Source: Xanthostigma xanthostigma (taxonomy: Eukaryota > Arthropoda > Insecta > Raphidioptera > Raphidiidae). Taken from it: a stretch of DNA of 64,000 nucleotides. The notes below the pieces were generated by a model. It saw nothing but the letters and a program-made list of their open reading frames with translations, had not been told where the DNA came from and did not search any database. Shown piece after piece: positions 48,558 through 59,435 of this stretch. The number at the start of each line of letters is the position of its first letter. The first letter of the stretch is position 1. The stretch spans positions 1,488,001 to 1,552,000 of the forward strand of contig OY754470.1 of NCBI GenBank assembly GCA_963575645.1, given 5' to 3'. The position numbers were made by a program, and so were the translations under genes.

Positions 48558-50056
48558 TTAAAAATATAATAAGATAAAAAATAACTATGTCATAAAGTGT
48601 ATGATTATGGTAGATACTAATCAATTTTAAGTGCATTTTGTAATTTTTTAATGGCAATATTAATTCATTCGAATTATTAATTTATATGTTTTCGTTTATT
48701 TTTATTAATTAAGATAACCTTACAATTGATATGACGCTGTATATTTTTGTATTTTATTTCTATTGTATACGTTTGTAGTGGATAAAATACATACAACACA
48801 AAGACCAAAAAATAAAAGGAAAACTATGTAGGATGCTGCAAGGAACACATATTATATCCATTCAGGAGATATATTTTAAAAATATAATACTGAGGTACCT
48901 AAATGTTTTTTTGTAGACAATATCGTGGTCTGTTTAACAAGACTTCCTATCTATTAAATCACAAGTGTTGTAGGGTTGGCCAACATTTCTCTACTATAAA
49001 AGTACCTAATCAGTTGTTATCAACACGGTAAGCGAAACGTACCTCGATTAAAAAAGTTCTAGTGTTTTCGTACTTTCTGGCTACCTGTTTTGGTATTCAG
49101 TAACCGTAACAGTTAATATTAATAGCGCTTAAGTAAAAATGTGATTGAAAACGTATTTTATTAGTGACATTGTGACGTATTTTTATCTAAAGTTCTATCC
49201 TTCAGCTGTTTAGAGATTCATCAGAGAATATCTGAAAGGAATAATCTCGAAATAATGTATTGCTTGACAAACGATATTTTAATCTTTGTCTTTTTAAATT
49301 AGAATGGGTTCCTTGATTTTTAAGCAAGGTCGAGACAATGCCCGCATATTCGTACATATATGAATGTGAGTATATGGTAATAATTTCCCTCATTCCGTAT
49401 TACGAATTCTGGTGAAAAGAAAACGCACGAAACAAAGAGATGGTTTCAAACAATAGCAGATGCAAGTACCTGAGCGTAATTTTAAAAATACACACGACAT
49501 GGAGAACAATCAGCAAATATTATGTAACTGTACATACACACATAAATACACATTATAGATTATACAGAGTGGCAAAAAGTCAAGGATTTCCGGTTCCATG
49601 CTATATAACGGAGTAGCGCACATTAGAGCAGCAACCAACCACAACTGTAAAAGTCGGTCGCCTGCCATTCTATCAGCCGTGTTGAACCGATCTAGTGTGA
49701 TAATTATGTCGTTTTTATCAATTAATTTGCATTGATAATATGCTTTCGAGTGCGCTTAATCCGAATAAGACATTATTTTATACAACATTACCTAATTTTC
49801 GACTATTTTTCTATTTCTAAAAAAAAGCCCAAATGTTGAACTTGGAATATGTTTTTGAATTCAATGGATATCCCTATATCTAAAATCTCGCTAAACATAT
49901 CTGTAGTTAAAAATCTTTTGGCTTTTAGGTTATGCGCCCATGGACACTTTTTCTTAATGACCTTTAAACTATAAAATAAAACCAATTTCGATCAATTTAA
50001 CCGAGAACCAAATCCGATTAGGTTTATGCGGGGTCCTTTGCTGGTTTGTGAAGGTT
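48558..50056. other. No feature recognised
   Basis: AT-rich, no repeat partner or coding signal seen. Confidence 0.4.
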
Positions 50057-50269
50057 TAGGCCTAGTTTGTATGAGAGGCGTTCAACGCGCGTTGGCTCAA
50101 CGCGCGTTTACAATTTCTATACAATTGTATAGAACTGTTTATATGATAACGCGCGTTCAACGCGGCGCCAACGCGCGTTATCATATAAACAGTTCTATAC
50201 AATTGTTTAGAAATTGTAAACGCGCGTTGGGCCAACGCGCGTTGAACGCTCTTCATGTGTGCTAGGCCT
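50057..50269. mobile_element. Palindromic MITE rich in GCGCG, 213 bp
   Basis: aggcctag at 50057 and ctaggcct ending near 50269 bound two arms that contain ttcaacgcgcgttgg, acaatttctatacaattgta and tttatatgataacgcgcgtt. The centre is cgcggcgcca. The motif aacgcgcgtt recurs about six times, itself a 10-bp palindrome. The two frames on opposite strands are the same palindrome read twice. Confidence 0.75.
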
Positions 50270-50928
50270 TATGCTGGTCTAGTGTGCGACATCGTGCAGG
50301 TTGCTGGTTTGTGCTGTGCTGGTTATACAGGTTTATGCTTGACAAGTGTGCGCGGTCTTTAAGATCTCCGTTTTTGCCATTTTAGTGTCGAATAGCTTAC
50401 AATATTTCAACGTTAATTATTCAATCTCGATAATAAACATTCGGTATATATAAAATGTCTATGTGACAACATGTGCAAGAAAATGCGTACGACGTCAGTA
50501 TAGCATTTCATTTCTTTTGGACTATTATGTGCAGCTTTTTGTTTTTAAAACAAGAAAAAAAAATGTTTTAAGCTTGCTTTTCGACAATAATGCTGTCTAT
50601 TTTGTTTTTATGAATGCATACGGTTCTTTTTCAATTCAGAGATGAGCATTCTTCCATTGTAATAATATCAAAACCATGTTCCACAATAATCACAAAAGTT
50701 AAAAATTAATTCACAGAGAGTAAGATAGCCGCTGGAACTCTAAAAAAACTGTCATTTTAAAACGGTTAGCTAAGCAGCCTTTAACAAAAGTTAAAACGAT
50801 TTTTGAAGTAAAACTTCTTTAGGAACGCTTGACATGGTGAATGCGTGACGAGAGATTTACGGAAGTGTGATCGGGCGAGGCGAACGAAAGTTGAGAGGGA
50901 GATATAAGTTAGTGAAGATAGAAAGAGG
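50270..50928. other. No gene; tgctggt-rich flank
   Basis: The heptamer tgctggt occurs repeatedly on both sides of the palindrome (about 50038, 50272, 50301 and 50318). No other feature is recognised. Confidence 0.4.
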
Positions 50929-51060
50929 ATGGCTAGTTGTGCCATCAGGTGGCCGAAACAAATACTTCACTGGCTAGTGGCGCCATCAGGTGGCCGAAAA
51001 TATAAGCAGTACTAACAATAGAATGACACATACTTTACTTGCCAGTGGCGCTATCGGGTT
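50929..51060. repeat. Three imperfect copies of a 28-bp unit
   Basis: ggctagtNgNgccatcaggt with following ggccgaaa occurs at about 50930 and 50982. A diverged gccagtggcgctatcgggtt lies at about 51040. Confidence 0.6.
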
Positions 51061-51925
51061 TTGTAAACCTACTTAACTTGCAGAGCTAAATAATATTTCA
51101 TAAAAATTTACGCTGAAAATCCAACAAGAGCTAAGTAATTGCAATGTATTACTTTTGTTTTCATTATGTTTATGTTTATATTTCTTTCTTCTTACATTAG
51201 ACTGTTCATTTCGTTCTTGAACAATTTTATAAATTAATATTTTGTTCAATACATTAAATATTCTACGTTTAAAGTGAATAAAATTGTAAAATCATTTTGT
51301 GAATTTCCGGGTGAATAATAACCAATTATGGCAGGAAGAAGTTTTACTTCAGTCATGTGGTCTAAAGCACACTCGTTTTTTTTTACAGAAAAATTCTAGA
51401 AAATACAGTGATACACAAATGTAAACAATTACTTATTCTGAAAATACAGAATTGTAAAAATAATTTTAAATAATCATGTGCATAATTTTTCAGTTTCCAG
51501 TTCTACGGTAGGGTACTAAATAGTGGAATAGGACGAAATAGTTATTTTTAGCTTCTTTTATAAGTACTTCAAAATGATTGATGAAATCGTTTAAATGTGG
51601 AGCGTGGATAGCGAAAATATTTGGCTGGATTATCAAAACTGGAAAATAACATTTTCCCCAATTGCCACACCGCCGATAACATTTAAAAGGGGTCGTGAAA
51701 GGTAGCAATCAAATTTATGTTTCAAATTGAGTCGATATTTCGTAATACAAATACAATGTATTGTAATTATCTGTCAATTCAACAGACCGTTCAGTCATTA
51801 ATTGTTATGTACTAAAATCGGATTAATATGAGTTCTGTTATTGTCAAATTCTATATCGGCATACTGTTTTATCAACTATACAAATCGCCAGTTAAATTTT
51901 ACACGATGATTTTTCAGTACATCGA
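51061..51925. other. No feature recognised
   Basis: The 72-codon minus frame at 51490-51708 is unrecognised and not called. Confidence 0.4.
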
Positions 51926-52038
51926 AAAAAATTCCAGTCAATTGGGCGACGGGACCATTCCAACTGCAAAAATATTGACATTTGATACATTATAATAAAA
52001 CAAATAAATTTTCGTGCGGTGGCGCGGGTAACGGTTAG
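51926..52038 (+). mobile_element. Helitron-like family E, 3' part
   Basis: attccagtcaattgggcgac and gggaccattccaactgcaaa are the reverse of 30574-30700. The end is gtggcgcgggtaacggTTAG, one base off CTAG. Confidence 0.5.
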
Positions 52039-52071
52039 TATAAAATATTATGATATTTGCTATTTGGTTAC

Positions 52072-52480
52072 TTACATGTTTCACGCCATGTAAAAATTAA
52101 TCAGAGCATGCTTAACTAATTTCTTCTTGACAGATCTACGGAATAAAAGAACAGCTGATTTTTTTTTATTTTCAAAATATTCCCGAAACTAAAAAGTTTA
52201 GTAAAAAAAATTATTAACAAAACTTTCTTGAAAAAATAGATAGAATTATAAACCGAAATTTTGGGAGGAAGTTTGATATACTAATATGAAGAGCCTTATT
52301 GTTTTTGGGAAAAATCGACACATGCGCAGAAGAGATATACGATAAAATGTTGTAATGGTTTAGTTCCATTACAACATTATAGCATATATCTCTTCTGGGC
52401 ATTGTCGATTTTCCCCAAAAACAATAAGGCTCTTCATATTAGTATATCAAACTTCCTTCCAAAATTTCCTTTCATATCCG
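52072..52480. repeat. Dispersed repeat P, copy 2, with an inverted half
   Basis: After a P-type left part (catgtaaaaattaatcagag), positions 52255-52468 form an inverted repeat with arms of ~105 bp: gaaattttgggaggaagttt against its complement, closing in ttgtaatggtttagttccat. This copy carries the central P block twice, facing itself. The other P copies carry it once. Confidence 0.7.
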
Positions 52481-53019
52481 TACTAAACGATTTAAATCTC
52501 TTTAATCTTAAAAAAAATATCGCAAAACTTGAAATCACATCATTTGCTCTGAATTCTATTAAAATTGAATAATGAATTAACTGCAAAGTTTAAAAACTGA
52601 AACATAATGGAATAAAATAAAATACGAAAATTTGGTATGCAGATATATTTTTTTTATGTATAAAACATAACGCCAGCAAGAGGACAAAAAATTTAAAATA
52701 GGGATAAAATCCTTTTTGCCGGTACACAATTTTTTCCTAACGTATTTCTGTGGTTGAGTTAATTCTTTGTAATCCCAAAAAGTCTTTATGCAATATTAAC
52801 ATGTTCCGATTCTGTATGAGGGTTTTAATACACATGCATTTTTCCCCCTAACCGCAGTTTTAATGATAAAAACAGAGTACCTCCATCATAACGCTGATAT
52901 TTAGATAAAAATCAAAACTTTGAACGATATTTTTACTCTTATTTTTATTAGGTAAGGTTAATTTATTCCATATTAAACCACCTTCGACAAAGTATTCGTT
53001 TGCATGATTATCCATATAA
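52481..53019. other. No feature recognised
   Basis: AT-rich spacer between two P copies. Confidence 0.4.
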
Positions 53020-53420
53020 TATGTTATCACGTCATGTAAAAATTAATCAACGTAGTTATGCTAGTCAACTACCTAACTAACAAATCTAAAGAACAAAAGA
53101 ACAACGGATTTTTTTTATTTCCAAAATATTTCCCAAACTGTGAAGTTAAAAAAATATTTGGACAAAAGTTTCTTATAAAAATAGATGGAATAATAAAGTG
53201 TTGTGAAAATTATACCATTATTATATAAAAAACAACGTTTTTCTGCGCATGCGCCGATTTTTTCCAAAATAGGGCTCTCTGTTTTTGCATATTAAACATA
53301 CTCCCAAAATTTGTTTCCAATTCGCTCATCCTTTTGATCTGTACCGTGTTTACAGACAAATTAACAAACAGACGCGCAGACTTTTGCCAAAAATATGTTT
53401 TTTGGATTTGGGGGCCTCAG
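53020..53420 (+). repeat. Dispersed repeat P, copy 3
   Basis: It runs from tcatgtaaaaattaatcaac through ttctgcgcatgcgccgattt to gccaaaaatatgttttttgg, opposite in orientation to the 30.1 kb copy and matching it over nearly the full length. Confidence 0.65.
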
Positions 53421-53509
53421 TACGAAAAAATATTGTAAAATTTTGAAAAGTGAATTTTGACCTAAATTTGTACCAGTGGTATTATTGCAATGGTATACTA
53501 TTTTTTAAC

Positions 53510-53600
53510 AATTTAGGTTCATTATTATAAAAGCGTGGGCTGTAAACTCTATGATATTTATTAGTGCGAACCCACGCTTTTATAATTATGAACCTAAATT
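53510..53600. repeat. Dispersed repeat V, 91-bp inverted repeat
   Basis: aatttaggttcattattata and tataattatgaacctaaatt are the outer parts of 30-bp arms around gctgtaaactctatgatatt. Directly after it, gttatgaacctaaattatt appears once more. Repeat P lies about 90 bp upstream. Confidence 0.7.
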
Positions 53601-54348
53601 ATTGACAATTATTTTTTTTTTGTAGTTATGAACCTAAATTATTATTGACAAATATTTTTTTTTTATAATTATAAGAGCTTGTCTTTCCACCGTACTTATT
53701 TTGACATCCAATGATATAGGGACGCTTTGTGTGGCGTTGGTCCCAAGGTGAGAGTGCTAATGAGTGCTATATATGTAGGTAAACAGGGAGTAGTGTCAGC
53801 GGCGTTCGTGAAAAACCCGTTAATCCGTCTAATAATACAGCTGCATGTAATACGGTCTACTTTACTGCCCATTTACCATCATAACACATCAAAACGCTGT
53901 AATTCAATGTTTTTGTATTAATATTTAATTCCTTTATTTTTTATTTATATACGGAACTTTTATTATCGAGAATACATTTTAATAAATACGAGTATAGTAA
54001 GAGTACAAATATAATGCAACGATTCTTTGGCATTGTAACAAACGCAATTCGTACTATTAATAACTTTACAATTCCTGCAGTGTTGACATCCTGAAAATTT
54101 ATTTTCCCCTAAAATCCCCGAAAAAACACAGTTTTTAGAATATTTTCCCCTAAATTTTTAAAATAAAATGTTTGTTGCAAATAACAATTTTAGTACTTTT
54201 ATTAGAAGCTTTTGAGGTGCAACTGGGTTGAGCTCTAATTGGTCAACATGTAAACTAAATGGGATCATTAGACTGAACACTGCTACCTCAAGAGATACTA
54301 ATTCGTTAATTTATTGTTAGTAGAAGTTTTGTTCCAAAATATGTATTA
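53601..54348. other. No gene recognised
   Basis: At 54090-54170 the strings ttttcccctaaaat and ttttcccctaaatt face ttaggggaaaat at about 54570, a weak inverted relation around the palindrome at 54.35 kb. Confidence 0.4.
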
Positions 54349-54465
54349 AAGGAGATTTATTTGGTTGAGGAACAATTGAAAAATAAGATTTACCTATAAT
54401 CTTTACCAGTATCGCTTGTGGCCAAGCTTATTTTTCAATTGTTTCTCAACCAAATAAATCTCCTT
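54349..54465. repeat. Repeat N as a palindrome, 117 bp
   Basis: aaggagatttatttggttga and its complement bound arms of about 40 bp; the loop contains taccagtatcgcttgtggcc, also in the N copies at 33.7 and 58.6 kb. Confidence 0.65.
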
Positions 54466-55430
54466 CGTTTATTTATATTTTAATTAAGGCTATGTAAAAA
54501 TATTTTACCCTAAAAAATGTATACCCTAAAGAATCCTCTAAATAAAAAATATTCCTCTAAATTTAGGGGAAAATACCCTAAGGTAGAAACATTGAATTTT
54601 TGGTTCGAAATAATTGTCTATGGATTTTGAACCCTCCTAGAAATTGAATTTATTATCTGCACTTGTCGTCACTCTAAATTAATAAATGAACTTTAAATTA
54701 CGATGGGAACCACCCTTCCTGTTTAATTTTTGCACCTTACTTGAAAAAAAGTTTAATCTAAGTCGTCAGGATTGACTCTTTCTATGCACAAATTACAGAT
54801 CTCTTTTATCATTAGATTTATTTTACACAATTTAATGCTAGCATAAAAAAGTATAATATGTTCTGATAGTATAAAAATCTACTGGACAACACTAAAACAT
54901 GGCGTCATACTACGTCATGAAATTCTACGAGAAATGTAAAACAATTTAACCTTTTCTTAAAGCGTAAGTAATATTATAAAAGCCAAATGAACAGAATTAT
55001 CGAGCAAATTCATCACAAATTGCAAGCAAACCATAAATAATCGCTGCACGGTAGAGGTTTCGAGTTCGATGCCCGGTATTACTGTTATTAATTACTTAAC
55101 AAATTCCCGATAGTAATTAAATTGCCATCTACATCTGAAGACATATTGCCCGCCTTAGTTGGCGCTTGAGAGTGGTCGGGAGGTGCCTTTAAACAGGGGA
55201 CTGAAAATGCTAACGACAATATACTCTGTGACCAATTATGCCGCCGACTTCCAAACATTTATATCCAACTTTGAAATCGTTCCTGCAAGTTTCAAAATGA
55301 CGAGTAAAATATTTGATTGAAAGCTCAATGGGGTTATTGCTATCGTTCTATTTTAAATCTTGCAATTTACTATGGTTACAAGTACGGGTGTCGTGTGCGC
55401 AGAAGAAAACTATAATTATATACAATTTTT
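54466..55430. other. No gene; isolated B-box-like string
   Basis: gagttcgatgcccggt at about 55060 resembles a B-box, without a convincing A-box or fold. Confidence 0.35.
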
Positions 55431-55445
55431 ATTTCGTGACAGCTA

Positions 55446-55804
55446 CCAAACCGGGTGGCGAAGTGGTGACAGCACTAGACTAGCATTCGGGAGGTACCTG
55501 ATAATTCCTGTACCGGACATCTTGTTGAGGTTTTCCACAGTTTCCCTCAATATCGAGATGGTTCCTTATTCATGGCCATGGCCAATTACCTGTCAAACTC
55601 CGTAGGCTTAAAATTTACTTTCCTTATCCTAATGTCCTAAAATTCCTTCATTCGCCCATTGCTATTAATTAAGTGGAAGTTTAAAAATGTGGAATGTAAC
55701 GGGAAGTGTGATAGACGGAAAATAGTAATGGTGCGAATGGCGTCTGTTATGACATAAAGTCGAGAAACGGACGTTAAACGCATTATTATCATTATCATTA
55801 TTAT
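55446..55804 (+). mobile_element. tRNA-derived SINE, copy 4
   Basis: A 15-bp duplication atttcgtgacagcta flanks it at 55431-55445 and 55805-55819. The A-box side of the head is present (gtggcgaagtggtgacagca), but about 65 bp including the B-box are deleted between gggaggtacc and attcctgtac. The tail is cattattatcattatcatta. The deletion differs from that in copy 1. Confidence 0.85.
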
Positions 55805-55883
55805 ATTTCGTGACAGCTAGCAGACGTTTTTTAAAATCATCAAATTTGCTCCAGCTATTAATATTTTATAGTCGCATTGGAAA

Positions 55884-56721
55884 CAGAGCTGGGCCAAGTA
55901 CAATAAAAATGTACTTGGAGTACCAAGTACAAAGTACTTTCCATTTTCGTCCAATAAGTACAAAGTACAAAGTACTTGACTAAGTACTGAGTACATGTAC
56001 TGAGTACAAGTACTTGGATTTTACGAGTACTTTTTACAAGTACATTGGACACAATGTGGTACACCCAGTCTCAGTACACCTTTGTGGTACAAACTACAAA
56101 CAAACCCTACAAGCTCGATTATTTATGAAATTAAAATACACAGAGAGTGATGTACGCACAAAATGTTTTTATGAATTATATTTTATTTATATTAAATGTG
56201 AATTAATACAAAAACAAAAAAATGAAAATACTGAAAATAGAAAAATAAACAACTAAATAAAGACAAAAAGCAATGTTTCAAGAAACCCTGCATTAATAGG
56301 TTTGTTCCAAGCAGCCAGCAAACGGTAACGAAACCGTCACCATCATGCGCAGATAGCTAAAACGTGTTCCAGTATCTTTTTAGCTACTGTGCATGCAGTT
56401 GACGGTTTCGTTACCGTTTGCTGGCTGCTTGGAACAAACAGGGTACCCAGAAATGTTCACAAGAAAGTAGCGATTCTTTATGGAAAAATCGCAAACTAAA
56501 AAAAACGCCTAATTTTTAAAACTTCTACACAAGACTTCTTTCTTCATAAAAGTGTATTTTAATGTACTTGTACTTAGAAACAAGCTGAACGTACAAAGTA
56601 CATTCAACAGATCGTTACAAGTACAATTTTTAAAAGTACTCGGAATACAAAGTACAAAGTACAAAAATATGTACTTAAAGTACTTTTTCCAAGTACTTGT
56701 ACTCAGTACCGCCCAGCTCTG
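55884..56721. mobile_element. hAT non-autonomous element, 838 bp, with perfect target duplication
   Basis: The termini are CAGAGCTGGGC and GCCCAGCTCTG. The 8-bp sequence attggaaa flanks both sides exactly (55876-55883 and 56722-56729), the hallmark of hAT insertion. Both subterminal regions are packed with GTACTT/AAGTAC motifs, the kind of repeated short site that hAT transposases bind. No transposase is encoded; frames of 68-84 codons are by-products of these repeats. A second inverted-repeat element is nested at 56300-56439. Confidence 0.9.
56300..56439. mobile_element. MITE nested in the hAT element, 140 bp
   Basis: gtttgttccaagcagccagc and gctggctgcttggaacaaac are exact complements, and the arms extend to aacggtaacgaaaccgtca (about 40 bp). 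The inner part, atgcgcagatagctaaaacg, is weakly complementary too. accctg occurs just left and agggta just right, possibly an older extension of the terminal repeat interrupted by nine bases on the left. Confidence 0.8.
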
Positions 56722-56729
56722 ATTGGAAA

Positions 56730-57483
56730 GTATTCTACACACTGTACTCTGCATTGTTATCAATCAACTCAATTTTACTCCCCGAACCTTAAAACATAGA
56801 TTAGAATAGGAGTGTTTCAAAATTGGAACTTGCAAATTGGAGAACATAGGTCACAGACCAATCAAGTTAACGCCATTCCCTAAAGGCATGTCTTAGTCAA
56901 AATTGTGTAACAAATATTTGCTTCTTGATTTTTAGTCTTGTTGAATTTAACGCTTCAGACAAAAAGCACGATAGTCCAGACCAATAAAAGTGTCTATAGC
57001 TATAGCTTCTATCGATGTTCATAAATGGCCATAAATTGGACGTACATTCTATATAATAATAAGTTATGAATAAGTGGTTCACCTTCTGATATGTGTGTGT
57101 GTTTGTCTGTGTGTGTATATTATATAAGTGCATATAAGCCAAAAGGCGACACGGGCCAAGTGCCAGAATAGCTAACGTGGCGCGAGCACTAGCCGAACAT
57201 ATATAAATTATGGCCGAGCCTCTTCCATTTCCCAGAAGCCAATTACACGGACCAATGACTGCATTGCTGAGATATAACTACAGTATGTTGGGTGTGGAGC
57301 CATTGTAACATTCAAACAACTAGTGCAATAGACGTGGAGGACTATCGAGTTTTTGTTAAAAGCGACGTGAAACATTATACCCGAATATCAAATCGGCTGC
57401 AACCTGGCGAAGCCGAACGAGACATTTAGAATATCATAAGTCTACGAGTACAGTGTATATTATTTTCGTTATTTAATTATAGA
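56730..57483. other. No gene recognised; (TG)n tract
   Basis: A short tgtgtgtgtttgtctgtgtg tract lies near 57091. The 57150-57430 part is GC-richer but has no readable product. Confidence 0.4.
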
Positions 57484-57753
57484 TTATAAGGAAGAAGCAC
57501 TGCTGTTGCTATTTTTGCTCAAGCGCAGACGACGTAGAAAACAAAAGACAATTCTGAATTCATCCAATTTTTGAATAAAGAAAACAGCATGAACAAATTC
57601 ATCATTTGCCCTGGATAACCATGTCCACAAGCAATCAACAGTTCGAATAGTCAGTGTAGGTGTAGCAAGCGCTCGACCGCCTTCGAAATTTTGCTGCGAT
57701 CGGGACTGCTCGAGCGGTCGTGTGTATTTCGGTGGAATATTTTCAATAGGCAT
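57484..57753 (-). other. Unrecognised 89-codon frame
   Basis: An ATG-started minus frame in sequence of higher GC than its surroundings, with a varied composition (MPIENIPPKYTRPLEQ.., TIRTVDCLWTWLSRANDEFV) and a basic, serine-rich end. It has no recognised domain, signal peptide or membrane segment, and no partner copy in the window. It could be a fragment of an old transposon or host exon, or chance. Confidence 0.2.
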
Positions 57754-58549
57754 TTGAATCTACGCTTGAAGCAGTCATATCAGTTTCGACAGCTCTTGAA
57801 GCTGCCTAAAGAAAATTGGTACATGCCGAACAATGTTTGAAATAACCATTTTAGTTGTGAGACTAGATAACTATGTTGTCACACACACTATGGTAACGAA
57901 CCAGTCGAATAATATGCACTGACGGTATACAAACGTATTATGTAGCATGACTGAAGAAAATAGTAAACTATAAGTATAAAAGTTTTTCATTTCATTTTCT
58001 TATTTTATTTTACTATACAATATACATGTAGTTAACAAAACATCGACTGTATTTATAAAACATGCTATTTCTTGTCAGGTGATGTGGGCGTTGTTTTGTT
58101 TTTAGCGATTTCAGTTGTTTTCCTTCATGATAATTAAATTTCAAACAAATGAATGAGAAAATTGTATTTCAATATTTTTGTGGTTCAGTTACCATAATTA
58201 TAATAAAAAAATAAATACTTACGGCTGAAAAATATCTTTGGAATTATCTTTCGAGTAAAATTTGTTATTCTTAACAACGTTCTAAAAATGGAATATCGGT
58301 TTTCTAGACACTATATTGTGAAGAATTGTTAGAAAAAGTTATATTTGATAACACTACAAAACAGCGGAGTTTTCTTGATCCTTAATTTTTTTTTATTTAA
58401 TAATAATCTGAAAATACACTTGCCCTTTTACAAACTCTCAAAAGTAACTGCTTTCTAGTCAACTCGGCTATAGCTCAAGCTCTATAAACAATTTCCAAAC
58501 TGTAATACATTGAACAACAAAAATCCATACTAATATAATAAAGCAGAAG
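57754..58549. other. No feature recognised
   Basis: AT-rich, no repeat partner seen. Confidence 0.4.
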
Positions 58550-58562
58550 AATTTGATTATAG

Positions 58563-58703
58563 CATAAAGTAGTGTTGTTCCAATAGAACGTTACGATCAT
58601 AGACCCTGAAGATGAAAATAAATTTTTCGAAACGTTGGCCACTAGCGAAACATTGGTAAAGCTTATTTATTTATGATCCTCAACCAAAACCTTCCTTCAT
58701 CGT
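58563..58703 (+). mobile_element. Repeat N, short insertion with 13-bp target duplication
   Basis: aatttgattatag flanks the 141-bp insertion at 58550-58562 and 58704-58716. Inside is ccctgaagatgaaaataaat followed by ttttcgaaacgttggcc, a hairpin and GAAACG block like that in the tails of the Penelope-like K elements. Variable 10-15 bp duplications and strong 5' truncation fit a retroelement of that type, but there is no coding evidence here. Confidence 0.5.
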
Positions 58704-58779
58704 AATTTGATTATAGTATTTTTTACATATAACTAGCGTGACCTGTGCGAATTATTCGCACTAAATAAGTATAATAATT

Positions 58780-59319
58780 TGTCGACCAATTTTTCTCAGA
58801 CCGAACGATATATTGACAAAAAATGATAAAATTACAAATCAATATAACACAAGATGACGTTTCGATCCGGATTTGGATCTTCTTCAGAAATATCTAAAAA
58901 ATATAAAAAATAATTAATATTAAGTTATTTATTAATTAATCGATTGTACGTAAAATTGAAAGTTTGAAAGATTAAAAAATAATGAAAAATTAATAACAAA
59001 CAAAATTTATAAACCGTAGTCATGGATATCAAAGTACCCATAAAGAAAAAATTATTTGAAAAAATAAAATATTATTTCAAAATAATATCATAAATATTAC
59101 TTAAATTTTCCGTATCTAATTGAGCATTAAGAGAGTTTTTATTAGATTTTATATATAACATTTCCGAAATACTTCTTTTAAAATAATTACTTTCATTATC
59201 TAAATTTTCTTTTTTTTTTTTTTTTTTTTTTTTTATCTAAAATTTTAACACTATCCCAATTATTGGTCGACAATTTTATTTACTTGAAGAGTTCTATTCA
59301 GACGTTAATCAAAGATTTG
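58780..59319 (-). mobile_element. Penelope-like retroelement fragment, copy K2
   Basis: A 13-bp duplication, aagtataataatt, flanks the 540-bp insertion (58767-58779 and 59320-59332). On the minus strand it begins caaatctttgattaacgtct, contains the end of an endonuclease reading frame (59072-59209), then about 130 bp of untranslated sequence, then ctgaagaagatccaaatccg with gatcgaaacgtc, and ends aaaaattggtcgac. The start block is shared with K1 and with every unit of the 2-6 kb tandem array. It is strongly 5'-truncated; no reverse transcriptase is left. Confidence 0.7.
59072..59209 (-). pseudogene. C-terminal end of a Penelope-like GIY-YIG endonuclease region
   Basis: Forty-five codons to a TAA at 59072 contain SNYFKRSISEMLYIKSNKNS and then LNAQLDTENLSNIYDIIL. 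This order (xxFKRxxSEMLxI, NxLN, DTE, LSxIY) is what I know from the extreme C-terminus of Penelope-like element proteins, after the GIY-YIG core. Upstream of a run of 25 A (minus strand; 59210-59234) a further piece reads NNWDSVKILDK, which fits the preceding part of such proteins, but the run length puts the two pieces out of frame by one base. None of the GIY-YIG catalytic core remains. The assignment is from memory of the family, not from a search. Confidence 0.6.
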
Positions 59320-59435
59320 AAGTATAATAATTATCACTTTACAAAATTATTTTTTAAATATGATTGCAGGTATTCAATTCTTTTCTAATTTTGCACACTG
59401 CTTATAACGTTCTTCTTTTTGTTGTATTACAATAT

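Noticed and set aside
50026-50265. Opposite-strand frames of 79 and 64 codons with near-identical sequence
   Set aside because: Same artefact as above: a palindromic element read twice.
54063-54900. Possible hAT element starting cagtgttgac
   Set aside because: No matching caacactg end with an 8-bp duplication was found; ggacaacactaaaac at 54.89 kb is not a proper terminus.
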